From NCBI GenBank assembly GCA_009469665.1, contig SSTB01000180.1, positions 1-23,673 of the forward strand: DNA of 23,673 nucleotides. The letters are read 5' to 3'. How positions within the stretch are numbered: the stretch's first letter is position 1; each line of letters starts with the position of its first letter. A model generated the notes under the pieces. That model was given only the letters and a program-made list of their open reading frames with translations. It ran no database searches and had not been told where the DNA came from. Source of the stretch: Azonexaceae bacterium. Lineage in GTDB: Bacteria > Pseudomonadota > Gammaproteobacteria > Burkholderiales > Rhodocyclaceae. This document shows positions 11,423 through 20,563 of this stretch, piece after piece. Position numbers and translations under genes: made by a program.

Positions 11423-13642
11423 ATGTTGCATTTCCCGACTGCCGTCCGGGCCTGGCGCCCCGCATTTCAATTCCGCTTCGCCCTCCTGGCGCGCTGCAGC
11501 CGCGGTCACGCCGTCGCCATCGCTGCCATCACCGCGCTGCTCACCGGCTGCGGGCCAGTGTGGAACGACCCCTACCCTGTCGGAGAAGCGGGCCGCAATG
11601 TGCTTTACACCGCCTTCACCGACCGGCCCAAGCATCTGGACCCGGCCCAGTCCTACACCGAGGACGAAATCACCTTCACCGCGCAAATTTACGAACCGGC
11701 GCTGCAATACCATTACCTAAAACGGCCCTATACCCTCATCCCTACCACGGTGGACGCAGTGCCCGCGCCGCGCTTCTTCGACGCCAAGGGCAAGGAACTG
11801 CCCGCCAGCGCCCCCCCCGAAGCCGTGGCCGAGAGCGTCTATGAACTGAAGCTGAAGCCCGGTATCCGCTTTCAGCCCCATCCCGCTTTTGCGGTGGATG
11901 AGGGCGGGGCGCCGGTCTACCTTGGGGCGGGGATTGCCGATGGGCGGCGGGCCGTCGCCGATTTTCCACGCACCGGCACCCGGGAGCTGACGGCCGACGA
12001 CTACATCTACCAGATCAAGCGCCTTGCCCATCCCCGGCTGCATTCGCCCATCTTCGGAATGATGGCCGAACGCATCGTCGGCCTGAAGGAACTGGGGGAA
12101 TCCCTGCAACAGGCGGTCCGGAAACAGCCGCCAGACGCCTGGATCGACCTGGACGCCTACGCCCTGAGCGGCGTCGAGCGGGTCGATGCCCGCACCTGGC
12201 GCATCCGCATTCGCGGCAAGTATCCCCAGTTCCTCTACTGGCTGGCTATGCCCTTCTTTGCGCCGGTGCCGCGGGAGGCGGATCGCTTCTTCGCCCAGCC
12301 CGGCATGGCGGCCAAAAACCTCACCCTGGACTGGTGGCCGGTGGGCACCGGGCCTTACGTACTGGCCGAGAACGACCCCAATCGGCGCATGGTCCTGGCC
12401 CGCAACCCCAACTACCACGGCCAGGCCTATCCCTGCGAGGGCGAAGCCGCCGACGGCCCGGCAGGACTCCTGGAGGATTGCGGCCAGCCGCTGCCCTTCA
12501 TCGACTTCGCCGTCTTCACCCGGGAGAAGGAAGCCATTCCCTACTGGAACAAGTTCCTGCAGGGCTATTACGATGCCTCGGGCATTTCCTCCGACAGCTT
12601 CGACCAGGCGGTGCGGGTCAATGTGGGCGGCGACGTGGCCCTCAGCGACGAAATGCGCGCAAAAGGCATCCGCCTGCTCACTTCGGTCAAGGCCTCGACC
12701 TTCTACATGGGCTTCAACCTGCTCGACCCGGTGGTCGGCGGCTTGGGCGAACGGGGAACCCGGCTGCGCCAGGCCCTCTCCATTGCCATCGATCAGGAAG
12801 AATACATTTCAATTTTCCAGAACGGCCGCGGCGTCGCCGCCCAAAGCCCCCTGCCGCCGGGTATTTTCGGCTACGAGGCCGGCGAGGAGGGGCTGGATAC
12901 CGTGGTGTACGACTGGGTGGAAGGCAAGCCGCGGCGCAAGCCCGTCGAGGTCGCCAAGAAACTCCTGGCCGCAGCGGGTTATCCCAATGGCCGCGACGCC
13001 ACGACCGGCGAACCCCTGGTTCTCAACCTGGACACCACCGGCGGGGGCATGGGGGAAAAATCCCGCCTGGACTGGCTGACCCGCCAGTTTGCCAAAATCG
13101 ACGTGCAACTCGTGGTGCGGGCCACCGATTTCAACCGCTTCCAGGACAAGCTGAAAAAGGGCGCCGTCCAGCTCTACTACCTGGGCTGGAACGCGGACTA
13201 TCCCGACCCGGAGAATTTCTTCTTCCTCCTGCACGGCGCGGAAGGCAAGGTAGCTGTGGGGGGCGAAAATGCCTCCAATTACAATAATCCGGAATTCGAC
13301 GCCCTGTTCGGCCGCATGAAGGCCATGGACAATACGCCGGAGCGGCTGGAAATCATCCGCCGCATGAACCGCATCCTGCACCGGGACGCGCCCTGGGTGT
13401 TCGGCCTGCACCCCAAGAGCTATACCCTGAGCCACTCCTGGTTGAAGAACCGCAAGCCCAACGACGTCGGCAACAACACTCTCAAGTACCAGCGTATCGA
13501 CGCCGGACTGCGCGCCCGCCTGCGGCAGGATTGGAACCGGCCGGTGGTCGCTCCCCTGCTGGTCGCCGTTTCCGTCCTGATTGCGGCAGGGGTTCCCGCC
13601 GTCCTGGCCTACCGGCGACGGGAGCGCCGCGCCGCCCGATGA
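11423..13642 (+). CDS. Peptide/oligopeptide-type ABC substrate-binding lipoprotein with C-terminal membrane helix
   Basis: 739 residues, SBP family 5 (OppA/DppA type), expected to bind peptides or related ligands in the periplasm. After an unusually long basic N-region comes a hydrophobic segment and a lipobox LLTGC (39-43), so C43 should be lipidated. Family features include DPAQSYTEDEITFTAQIYEP near the N-terminus and the late LYYLGWNADYPDPENF segment. The last 32 residues hold a second hydrophobic helix (about 708-729) followed by RRRERR, which would give a second membrane anchor; ordinary OppA proteins lack this. No permease or ATPase gene is adjacent. The ATG at 11423 is chosen because the frame upstream is GC-rich noise. 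The gene overlaps the following methyltransferase by ATGA. Confidence 0.88.
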   Translation: MLHFPTAVRAWRPAFQFRFALLARCSRGHAVAIAAITALLTGCGPVWNDPYPVGEAGRNVLYTAFTDRPKHLDPAQSYTEDEITFTAQIYEPALQYHYLKRPYTLIPTTVDAVPAPRFFDAKGKELPASAPPEAVAESVYELKLKPGIRFQPHPAFAVDEGGAPVYLGAGIADGRRAVADFPRTGTRELTADDYIYQIKRLAHPRLHSPIFGMMAERIVGLKELGESLQQAVRKQPPDAWIDLDAYALSGVERVDARTWRIRIRGKYPQFLYWLAMPFFAPVPREADRFFAQPGMAAKNLTLDWWPVGTGPYVLAENDPNRRMVLARNPNYHGQAYPCEGEAADGPAGLLEDCGQPLPFIDFAVFTREKEAIPYWNKFLQGYYDASGISSDSFDQAVRVNVGGDVALSDEMRAKGIRLLTSVKASTFYMGFNLLDPVVGGLGERGTRLRQALSIAIDQEEYISIFQNGRGVAAQSPLPPGIFGYEAGEEGLDTVVYDWVEGKPRRKPVEVAKKLLAAAGYPNGRDATTGEPLVLNLDTTGGGMGEKSRLDWLTRQFAKIDVQLVVRATDFNRFQDKLKKGAVQLYYLGWNADYPDPENFFFLLHGAEGKVAVGGENASNYNNPEFDALFGRMKAMDNTPERLEIIRRMNRILHRDAPWVFGLHPKSYTLSHSWLKNRKPNDVGNNTLKYQRIDAGLRARLRQDWNRPVVAPLLVAVSVLIAAGVPAVLAYRRRERRAAR

Positions 13643-14808
13643 ACTGGGCCGCGCGGCAAGGCGCCCTGGGCGAGGCCCTGGCTGCCTGCCGGCCCCTGTG
13701 GCATGCCCAGCCCTTCTGCGAGGTCCGGCCGGCCTGGAGCGCGATTCATCCCGCCCTCACGGCGGAATTGCTGGCTCTGGACGATGCCGCCGCCGAGCAT
13801 TTCAACGGGGACGGCGCCGCCGCCCGGGGCCTGGTCGCCCGGCATGTGCCGCAGGTAGCGGTCTTCGACGACCTGCTGGCGCTTGCCCCCCCACCGCCAG
13901 CCCCGGCGCCGGAGCCGGGCCGCTTCTGGGACTGGGAAATCCCCGGGCGCAAGCGCAGCCAGATCGTCGCCTTCGCCGGCGCCGCCCGGCCCAGCGGCCG
14001 GCCGCTCCTCGACTGGTGCGCAGGCAAGGGCCACCTGGGGCGGCTCCTGGCCTTGCACTGGCAGGTGCCTGCCACGAGCCTGGATAGGGACGCCACCCTG
14101 TGCGCCGAAGGGGAAGCCCTGGCCCGGCGCTCCGGTGCCACGCAGCGCTTCGTCACCGCCGACGCCCTGCAGGCCGAGGACCGTTTGGGCCCCGATCAGC
14201 ATGTGGTAGCCCTGCACGCTTGCGGCGACCTGCACCGCCATGCCCTGGTGGCCGGTGCCGAACGCGGCGTCGCCGCCTTCGATCTCGCCCCCTGCTGTTA
14301 TCACCGCGGCGTGCTCGCCCACTACCGGCCCCTCGCCGCCACTTCCGGATTGGCCCTGACCCGGGACGACCTGCGCCTGGCCGTAACCGAGACCGTCACT
14401 GCGTCGGCCCGCCTCGCCCGGCAGCGGGACCGGGCCATGGCCTGGAAGCTGGGTTTCGACGCCTGGCGCCGCAGCATCGAGGGCGACGCCTACCGCCCCT
14501 TCCGCTCGCTGCCTGCCTCCTGGCTGCGCCTGCCCTTTGCCGAATGTTGCGCCCATCTCTCGCGGCGCGAGGGCCTGCCCGCCCCCGGCGACGGGGATGC
14601 CGCCGTCTGCGAGGCCGCCGGCTGGCGGCGGCAGAGGGAAGTGCTGCGTCTCTCCATTCTGCGCCACGCCTTTCGCAGGGCCCTGGAGGTCTGGCTGGTG
14701 GGGGATCTGGCCGTCGCGCTGGAGGAAAAAGGCTACCGGGTGGCGGTCCACGAGTTCTGCCCCCGGGCCGTCACTCCGCGCAACCTGCTGCTCTCGGCGC
14801 GGCGCTGA
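13639..14808 (+). CDS. SAM-dependent methyltransferase, METTL25/Methyltransf_32-like
   Basis: 389 residues. A Rossmann SAM-binding core is marked by DWCAGKGHLG (125-134, motif I), ALHACGDLH (191-199) and DLAPCCYHRG (215-224). The HACGDL plus CCYH pair is characteristic of the Methyltransf_32 group that includes METTL25 and RRNAD1-like proteins. The target is not known for bacterial members, so no substrate is proposed. The ATG overlaps the TGA of the upstream lipoprotein gene, implying coupled translation, although no functional link between the two is obvious. The gene ends 13 bp from the convergent secreted-protein gene. Confidence 0.85.
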   Translation: MNWAARQGALGEALAACRPLWHAQPFCEVRPAWSAIHPALTAELLALDDAAAEHFNGDGAAARGLVARHVPQVAVFDDLLALAPPPPAPAPEPGRFWDWEIPGRKRSQIVAFAGAARPSGRPLLDWCAGKGHLGRLLALHWQVPATSLDRDATLCAEGEALARRSGATQRFVTADALQAEDRLGPDQHVVALHACGDLHRHALVAGAERGVAAFDLAPCCYHRGVLAHYRPLAATSGLALTRDDLRLAVTETVTASARLARQRDRAMAWKLGFDAWRRSIEGDAYRPFRSLPASWLRLPFAECCAHLSRREGLPAPGDGDAAVCEAAGWRRQREVLRLSILRHAFRRALEVWLVGDLAVALEEKGYRVAVHEFCPRAVTPRNLLLSARR

Positions 14809-14821
14809 AGCGCGGCGGCGC

Positions 14822-15385
14822 TTATTCGATGGTCAGCTTCGAGAACCAGCGGGTCTCGGGAACGATGTCGGTACGTTCCCCGGGGCCGTAGGGCGGAATC
14901 GAGGGGTCGGCGGGAGGGGCGCCGATGGCGTTGAGGTCCACCGCCTGGGGGGTGCCGACGATGCCCTTGTCGGTGATCTGCATGCGGTAATAGAGGCCGT
15001 TCCAGAGCTTGGCGCCGAAATCCTTGGGCGACTTGTAGAGGAAGAGGAGCGCATGCTCCAGCCAGCGCAGATCGCCGGCGCTGACCTTGCCCGCGTGGGG
15101 GTAGGGGTAGGGCACGTGGCACTGGAGTTCGTTGTTGCCCTCCAGACACTTGAATTCCTTCATGGAGAGGAAGTAATCCTTGAACCGGGCATGGTCCAGG
15201 TGGAGTTCGAAAGCGGTTTCCTGGCCGGCGGGCGTGAACTTGACGGTCCCCAGCGGGATGGCCTGTCCCTCCCGGGTGTGCAGCACGATCTGGCGGGTGC
15301 CGCTCATGTCCCAGGCCAGGGCGGGGATGGGGGTGGCGAGGGTGGCGATGAGAATGGCTACGACGGCGAGGGGTTGGCGGATCAT
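14822..15385 (-). CDS. Secreted protein of unknown function
   Basis: 187 residues, not recognised as a named family. A clear Sec signal peptide (MIRQPLAVVAILIATLATPIPALA, cut near residue 24) places it in the periplasm or outside. The mature part has two Cys, in FKCLEGNNELQCHVPYPYP, spaced so that they could form a disulphide, and a conserved-looking DLRWLEHALLFLYKSPKDFGAKLWNGLYYRM segment; the C-terminal part is Pro-rich. The ATG has GGAGACC just upstream. It is monocistronic, convergent to the methyltransferase and divergent from the GYF_2 protein gene. Confidence 0.8.
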   Translation of the reverse strand: MIRQPLAVVAILIATLATPIPALAWDMSGTRQIVLHTREGQAIPLGTVKFTPAGQETAFELHLDHARFKDYFLSMKEFKCLEGNNELQCHVPYPYPHAGKVSAGDLRWLEHALLFLYKSPKDFGAKLWNGLYYRMQITDKGIVGTPQAVDLNAIGAPPADPSIPPYGPGERTDIVPETRWFSKLTIE

Positions 15386-15409
15386 GGAGGTCTCCTGGAA
15401 ACGAGGGGT

Positions 15410-15428
15410 ATTTTAGCGTTCCCTAAAA
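15410..15428 (-). promoter_or_regulatory. TAAAAT -10 box overlapped by inverted repeat TTTTAG-N6-CTAAAA
   Basis: On the minus strand TAAAAT (15410-15415) could be the -10 box of the secreted-protein gene, 25 bp from its ATG. It is covered by an inverted repeat with 6-bp arms (15411-15416 and 15423-15428) and 6-bp spacer. A repressor bound here would block the promoter; the regulator is unknown. Confidence 0.35.
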
Positions 15429-15469
15429 CAGAGGGGGCCGGCGCAAAATGGTTCCCGGCCGCGGCGCGG

Positions 15470-15475
15470 TAAAAT
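15470..15475 (+). promoter_or_regulatory. Putative -10 box of the GYF_2/glycine-zipper gene
   Basis: TAAAAT lies 29 bp before the ATG at 15505. No strong -35 hexamer is visible upstream. Confidence 0.35.
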
Positions 15476-15504
15476 GGCGGCCTTCTCCCTCGGTGTTTCC
15501 CATC

Positions 15505-16521
15505 ATGACTGCACGATTTTTCGTGGCCCGCAACGGCCAACAGAGCGGCCCCCATACTCAGGACGACATTCGCGCCATGCTGGCCGCCGGTCAGGTCGGC
15601 CCCGGCGATCTTGCCTGGCAGGACGGCATGGCCGAGTGGCGGCCCCTGGCCGAAGTGCTTCCGGTCGGTGCCGGCGCGGTGGCAATGGCCTTGCCCGCCG
15701 CCGCGGCGGCGGCCGGTGGGGGTGCCCTCAAATGGGGCCTGGGGGCCGGGGCGGCGGTTCTGGTCCTTGCCCTGGGCGGCGTGGGGGCCTGGCAATATCA
15801 GGAACGGGAACGGCAAGCGGCGGAGCAGCAGCGTCTCGCCCTCGAGCAGCAGCGCCGCGCTGACGAAGAGGCGCGGGAGAACGAGCGCCGCCTGCGGGAA
15901 GAAAAGCAGAGAGTTGAAGATGAGGCCCGCCGCCTAGCCGCGGAAAAGGCCCAGGCCGAGGCCCGCGAAAGGGAATTGCAGACCCGGCTGGAAGACGAGC
16001 GCCGCCAGGCCGAGGAGGAGCGGCGGCAAGAACGTCAGCGGGCCCGGGAACGGGAGCGCGCGCGCGCCCAGGAGCAGGAAAGACAGCGCCAGGAATCCTA
16101 CGAGCGGCAGCAGGCGCAGCGCTATCAGCCGAACCCGGCCTATGGTTACGGCACCCCGCAGCCCATTCCAGGTTCACCGCCGGGGCTGTGCCGTGAGTGC
16201 GGGGTCGTGCAGGCCGTGCGTCAGGTGAGCCAGCAGGGCGAGGGGTCCGGCGTGGGTGCCGTGGCGGGCGGCGTGGTGGGCGGCGTTCTCGGCAACCAGG
16301 TGGGCAAGGGCCGGGGCAAGACCGCCGCAACGGTCATCGGCGTCCTGGGCGGTGCCGTGGCGGGCCACCAGATCGAAAAATCGCAAAGGAGCCGCGTGGT
16401 CTATGAGACTACCGTGCGCTTCGAAGACGGCAATGTGCGCGTCTTCGCCCAGGAAGGCCAGCCCTATTGGCGCCAGGGAGACCGGGTGCGCTATCTGAAC
16501 GGTACCCTCAACGTCTATTGA
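15505..16521 (+). CDS. GYF_2 domain / transmembrane / coiled-coil / glycine-zipper protein
   Basis: 338 residues with an uncommon domain order. Residues 4-52 form a GYF_2 (DUF4339) domain with the usual GPHTQDDI and WQDGMAEWRPL signatures, a predicted protein-binding module. An Ala/Gly linker and one membrane helix (about 77-96) follow. Residues 98-205 are a highly charged Glu/Arg/Gln coiled coil. A CxxC (C229, C232) precedes a glycine-zipper 2TM segment (about 248-288, GAVAGGVVGGVLGNQVGKG) and a beta-rich tail ending VRYLNGTLNVY, together resembling SlyB/17-kDa-antigen envelope proteins. With one N-terminal helix, GYF_2 would be cytoplasmic and the coiled coil and glycine zipper periplasmic, possibly bridging inner and outer membrane. 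That topology is inference. Monocistronic. Confidence 0.88.
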   Translation: MTARFFVARNGQQSGPHTQDDIRAMLAAGQVGPGDLAWQDGMAEWRPLAEVLPVGAGAVAMALPAAAAAAGGGALKWGLGAGAAVLVLALGGVGAWQYQERERQAAEQQRLALEQQRRADEEARENERRLREEKQRVEDEARRLAAEKAQAEARERELQTRLEDERRQAEEERRQERQRARERERARAQEQERQRQESYERQQAQRYQPNPAYGYGTPQPIPGSPPGLCRECGVVQAVRQVSQQGEGSGVGAVAGGVVGGVLGNQVGKGRGKTAATVIGVLGGAVAGHQIEKSQRSRVVYETTVRFEDGNVRVFAQEGQPYWRQGDRVRYLNGTLNVY

Positions 16522-16681
16522 GGCCCGGTGGCGCTGCGAACGCCGGAGGATCAGGCCGTTGGCGCAGGCCGCCGCCGCGTCGTGCGTCGTGGTGGCCGGG
16601 CTGCTCGGAGCGATGGACTCGACGGGTGAGCGTTGGGGAGCTGCGCGGAGGTCCAAGACACAAGGCATTCCGGGGACTGAC

Positions 16682-16705
16682 AAGCGGTCAACTGAGGTTT
16701 CTAGG
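16682..16705 (-). repeat. Solo copy of the 24-bp end repeat
   Basis: Read on the minus strand it begins CCTAGAAACCTCAGTTG and continues ACCGCTT. All 24 bases are identical to 22761-22784, and the first 17 recur inverted at 22976-22992. The element body would extend to lower coordinates, but no matching second end is present before the stop codon at 16521, so this looks like a truncated or diverged copy. Confidence 0.8.
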
Positions 16706-16722
16706 TTCACCAGAGTCAGGTC

Positions 16723-16791
16723 GTCCTGAACCTGTCGAGGGGCTTGTCCTGAGCCAGTGGAAGGGTTTGTCCCGAGTCTGTCGGAGGAGGG
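16723..16791 (+). repeat. Three degenerate 23-bp tandem repeats
   Basis: Units at 16723-16745, 16746-16768 and 16769-16791 each begin GTCCTGA/GTCCCGA and share the pattern GTCCTGAgCCtGTcGAaGG. This matches a short dispersed intergenic repeat (GTCCTGAGCCTGTCGAAGGA type) that I recall from many proteobacterial genomes. Confidence 0.75.
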
Positions 16792-16825
16792 GTGGCGTTT
16801 CAGCGGGCCGGTGTGACTTTCAGGC

Positions 16826-17509
16826 TCATTCGTGCCGGCGCACCGGAACGCCGCTCCAGGCGGGCAGGGCGTCGAGCAGGGTGGCGTAGCGTTCCGGCGG
16901 TCGCAGGGGGGCGTCAACTTCCAGCAGCAGGCGGCCCTGGTGATCGGTGATGCGCAGGCTGCGACGCTCGACGTAGGTCACCGTGCGGGCGCCGGTGGCC
17001 AGGGATTCCTTGCCCTTGCGCCAGGTGGTCAGGAGCAGCAGGCCGCCCACCTGCTTCCAGGAGATGGACGTCTCGTGGCTGCAGCGGTGCAGCACGAGGC
17101 CCTGCCTGGAAACGACCAAGCGGGCGCGCCAGGCACACCATGCGGCCCGCGCGAAGACTGGTGCGGCCAGCGCCAGGGCCAGGGCGACGGGCCAAGATAA
17201 CCAGGCTGTCCACAGGGCTTCCGGATCGGTCGCCAGCAGCCACGCCCCTCCGCCGAGCCCGATGGCCCACGAGGCGGGGTACCACCAGGCGCGGTGGCCA
17301 AGGCTCAGTTCCAAAGGAGTACTGGGGGGAGGCCTGCCCGACGTGGGCAGGGCGTCCATGGCCGGCCCCGGGGGGGTGAGTGGAAGGGCGTCCCGCTCGC
17401 GCCGCACCCTCAGGACATGGCGCACGCCGACGGCGACACCCAGCAGCACGAAGGCGGCGATGGCGGCCAGAACGACGATGGCCGGGAGAAGCTCGGAAAT
17501 GGTTTCCAC
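16826..17509 (-). CDS. Membrane protein with possible PH-like C-terminal domain, function unknown
   Basis: 227 residues from the GTG at 17507-17509. One N-terminal membrane helix (about 8-30) is followed by a Pro-rich loop, two further hydrophobic helices (about 75-115), and a soluble tail. The tail has alternating strands (RLVVSRQGLVLHR, SISWKQVGGLLLL, RSLRITDHQGRLLLEVDAP) and a final helix, like bacterial PH-type membrane proteins. The frame is open upstream to 17806, but that part overlaps the preceding gene in another frame and is unlikely to be coding. No clear Shine-Dalgarno marks the GTG, so the start is uncertain. Third gene after deaD, 58 bp behind the small membrane protein gene. 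Confidence 0.65.
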   Translation of the reverse strand: METISELLPAIVVLAAIAAFVLLGVAVGVRHVLRVRRERDALPLTPPGPAMDALPTSGRPPPSTPLELSLGHRAWWYPASWAIGLGGGAWLLATDPEALWTAWLSWPVALALALAAPVFARAAWCAWRARLVVSRQGLVLHRCSHETSISWKQVGGLLLLTTWRKGKESLATGARTVTYVERRSLRITDHQGRLLLEVDAPLRPPERYATLLDALPAWSGVPVRRHE

Positions 17510-17567
17510 GGGGGGCAGGATGGGGCGCCCGTTTGAGTCTGTCCAGCCCGATGTCCGACCGCTGGGC

Positions 17568-17899
17568 TCAGTCGCCTTCCATACGGGTGGCTGTGGCCGC
17601 GACCCGACCCTTCTGAATGTCGATATGGCAGACCGCGGCGTTGAAGACCCAGCCTTGGAAGTAGAAGTCGCGTCCCTCCGGCTCCCGGGTGGGAACCTGG
17701 CGCAGGCCGGCGGCTTCGGCCCGGGCGGTGACCTCCGCGGCAGCGGAGCCCACGGGGCTGGCGGCACAGAAGTCCCGTGCGGCGTCCGCGGCCCGCTGGT
17801 TGGCATAGAGACCCCAGCCGACCAGGGCGGCGACGCCGCCCAGGGCCAGGGCCGCGAGCAAGGCCGCGAGGCGCAGACAGCGGGCCAGGGGGCCTGGCT

Positions 17900-17903
<4 letters not shown>
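17568..17903 (-). CDS. Small membrane-anchored protein of unknown function
   Basis: 111 residues with an N-terminal membrane helix (about 12-34) after a short basic start, then a soluble domain likely outside the cytoplasm. It has two Cys (C46, C92) that could pair, and a compact end (FYFQGWVFNAAVCHIDIQKGRV). No family is recognised. Its ATG overlaps the deaD stop as ATGA, so it is probably translated by re-initiation after the helicase. No evidence ties it to RNA metabolism other than this arrangement. Confidence 0.72.
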
Positions 17904-19795
<1,892 letters not shown>

Positions 19796-19981
19796 GGAAA
19801 TTCCTTTGCGAGGGCGCCGCCAGGGGAGGGCGGCAGATGCTGCGGGGCCCGCCGGCCCGTCAACGGGGCCGCGCCTCTGAGGGCGCTGGCGGGGGTGATG
19901 CGCGGTGGGGGTTGCGGCGGGCGGTTCGATGAAGGGCATCGAGCGCAAAACCGGGCTGAGGCGCTTGCGGGCCGCACTATA
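19796..19981 (-). promoter_or_regulatory. Putative deaD promoter and long leader
   Basis: The only good -10-like hexamer upstream is TATAGT (19976-19981, minus strand), about 180 bp from the ATG. This implies a GC-rich leader of about 170 nt. Long structured leaders are known for deaD in enterobacteria. No -35 box is convincing. Confidence 0.35.
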
Positions 19982-20046
19982 CCGCAAAAGCGCCGCGGGC
20001 GCCCGTTGAAAGTGCTAAGTGATTGATAAACAGAGTATTTATTTTT

Positions 20047-20127
20047 GGCTTCCGCGCCCTTTGGCCAAGCCCCGCCCTGGCTTGCCAGGAAGCCGCTCGT
20101 CCTGGGCCGGTTTGACCCGGCACCCGG
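20047..20127. repeat. Nested-stem intergenic repeat
   Basis: GGCTTCC (20047-20053) pairs with GGAAGCC (20088-20094). Inside, CAAGCC (20066-20071) pairs with GGCTTG (20079-20084). To the right GCCGG-N6-CCGGC (20106-20121) sits in GGGCCGGTTTGACCCGGCA, which resembles the widespread GCCGGACTTGATCCGGC-type dispersed repeat. Neither strand has a T tract after the stem, so a terminator is unlikely. Confidence 0.5.
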
Positions 20128-20130
20128 GGT

Positions 20131-20409
20131 TCATGCCTGCCGTGGCAGGTTTGGCAGGGGGTACTTGCGGGAGAAGTAGACGTAGGCCGCCCGCAGGGAT
20201 TCGGCCCGGGCGGGCAGAAAATCGTCGGCCGCAGCGGCGATCTGGTCGAGGAACATGTGGTGCAGGATGGTCAAACCCTGCTCCGAAGCGAGCAATTGAC
20301 GCGCGAGGAGGGTGGATTCCTCGGGGCTCAGCCCGGTGGCGCCGGTGACGATGAAAACCGTCTCCCGGTCGAGGTCGATGAAATCCTTGATGTCGGTGAT
20401 CGAAAGCAT
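20131..20409 (-). CDS. Small conserved-looking protein, function unknown
   Basis: 92 residues, no family recognised and no membrane segment or signal peptide. It is acidic and helix-rich (LSITDIKDFIDLDRETVFIVTGATGLSPEESTLLARQLL). The stretch FIVTGATG is reminiscent of a nucleotide-binding loop, but the protein is too short for a Rossmann enzyme. The ATG at 20409 is chosen because AGGA lies 6 nt upstream; an in-frame TTG at 20415 is less likely. It is upstream of deaD in the same direction but separated from the helicase start by over 300 bp with repeats, so it is probably a separate unit. Confidence 0.72.
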   Translation of the reverse strand: MLSITDIKDFIDLDRETVFIVTGATGLSPEESTLLARQLLASEQGLTILHHMFLDQIAAAADDFLPARAESLRAAYVYFSRKYPLPNLPRQA

Positions 20410-20430
20410 GGCCAATCCTGGGGCAGATTC

Positions 20431-20471
20431 GGCGCCGGGAGGCGCCGGAAACCTGCGGAATGGTCATTTTA
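20431..20471 (-). promoter_or_regulatory. Putative promoter and leader hairpin of the 92-residue gene
   Basis: TAAAAT (20466-20471, minus strand) is a possible -10, with TTGCCA 15 bp upstream. The leader contains two GGCGCC blocks (20431-20436 and 20441-20446) separated by 4 nt that would form a 6-7 bp hairpin about 22 nt before the start codon. Confidence 0.35.
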
Positions 20472-20563
20472 CCAGTCCTCGTGCCATGGCAATGGCATTT
20501 AATGCCCGGGAATCAGGTGCCGCCGGGGAGGAGGGTCGGGGTAATCCCCGATCCCCGTTTTCT

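Larger units (their letters stand above)
16522..16825. other. Gene-free stretch containing repeat remnants
   Basis: About 300 bp between two convergent genes. The left 160 bp shows no gene and no recognisable family; the right half holds a solo end of the dispersed inverted-repeat element and a 23-bp tandem repeat (listed separately). Open frames crossing it have no Shine-Dalgarno and no recognisable product. Confidence 0.6.

Noticed and set aside
13609..14751. A 380-codon minus-strand frame
   Set aside because: Antisense to the methyltransferase, which has clear SAM motifs; the frame is Gly/Gln-rich noise.
20471..20486. TGGCACGAGGACTGGT on the minus strand before the 92-residue gene
   Set aside because: The -24 half is perfect, but the essential GC of the -12 element is missing at the required spacing.
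20536..20551. Hairpin TCGGGG-TAAT-CCCCGA downstream of the SBP3 gene
   Set aside because: Short stem without a T tract in the direction of transcription; could be chance.
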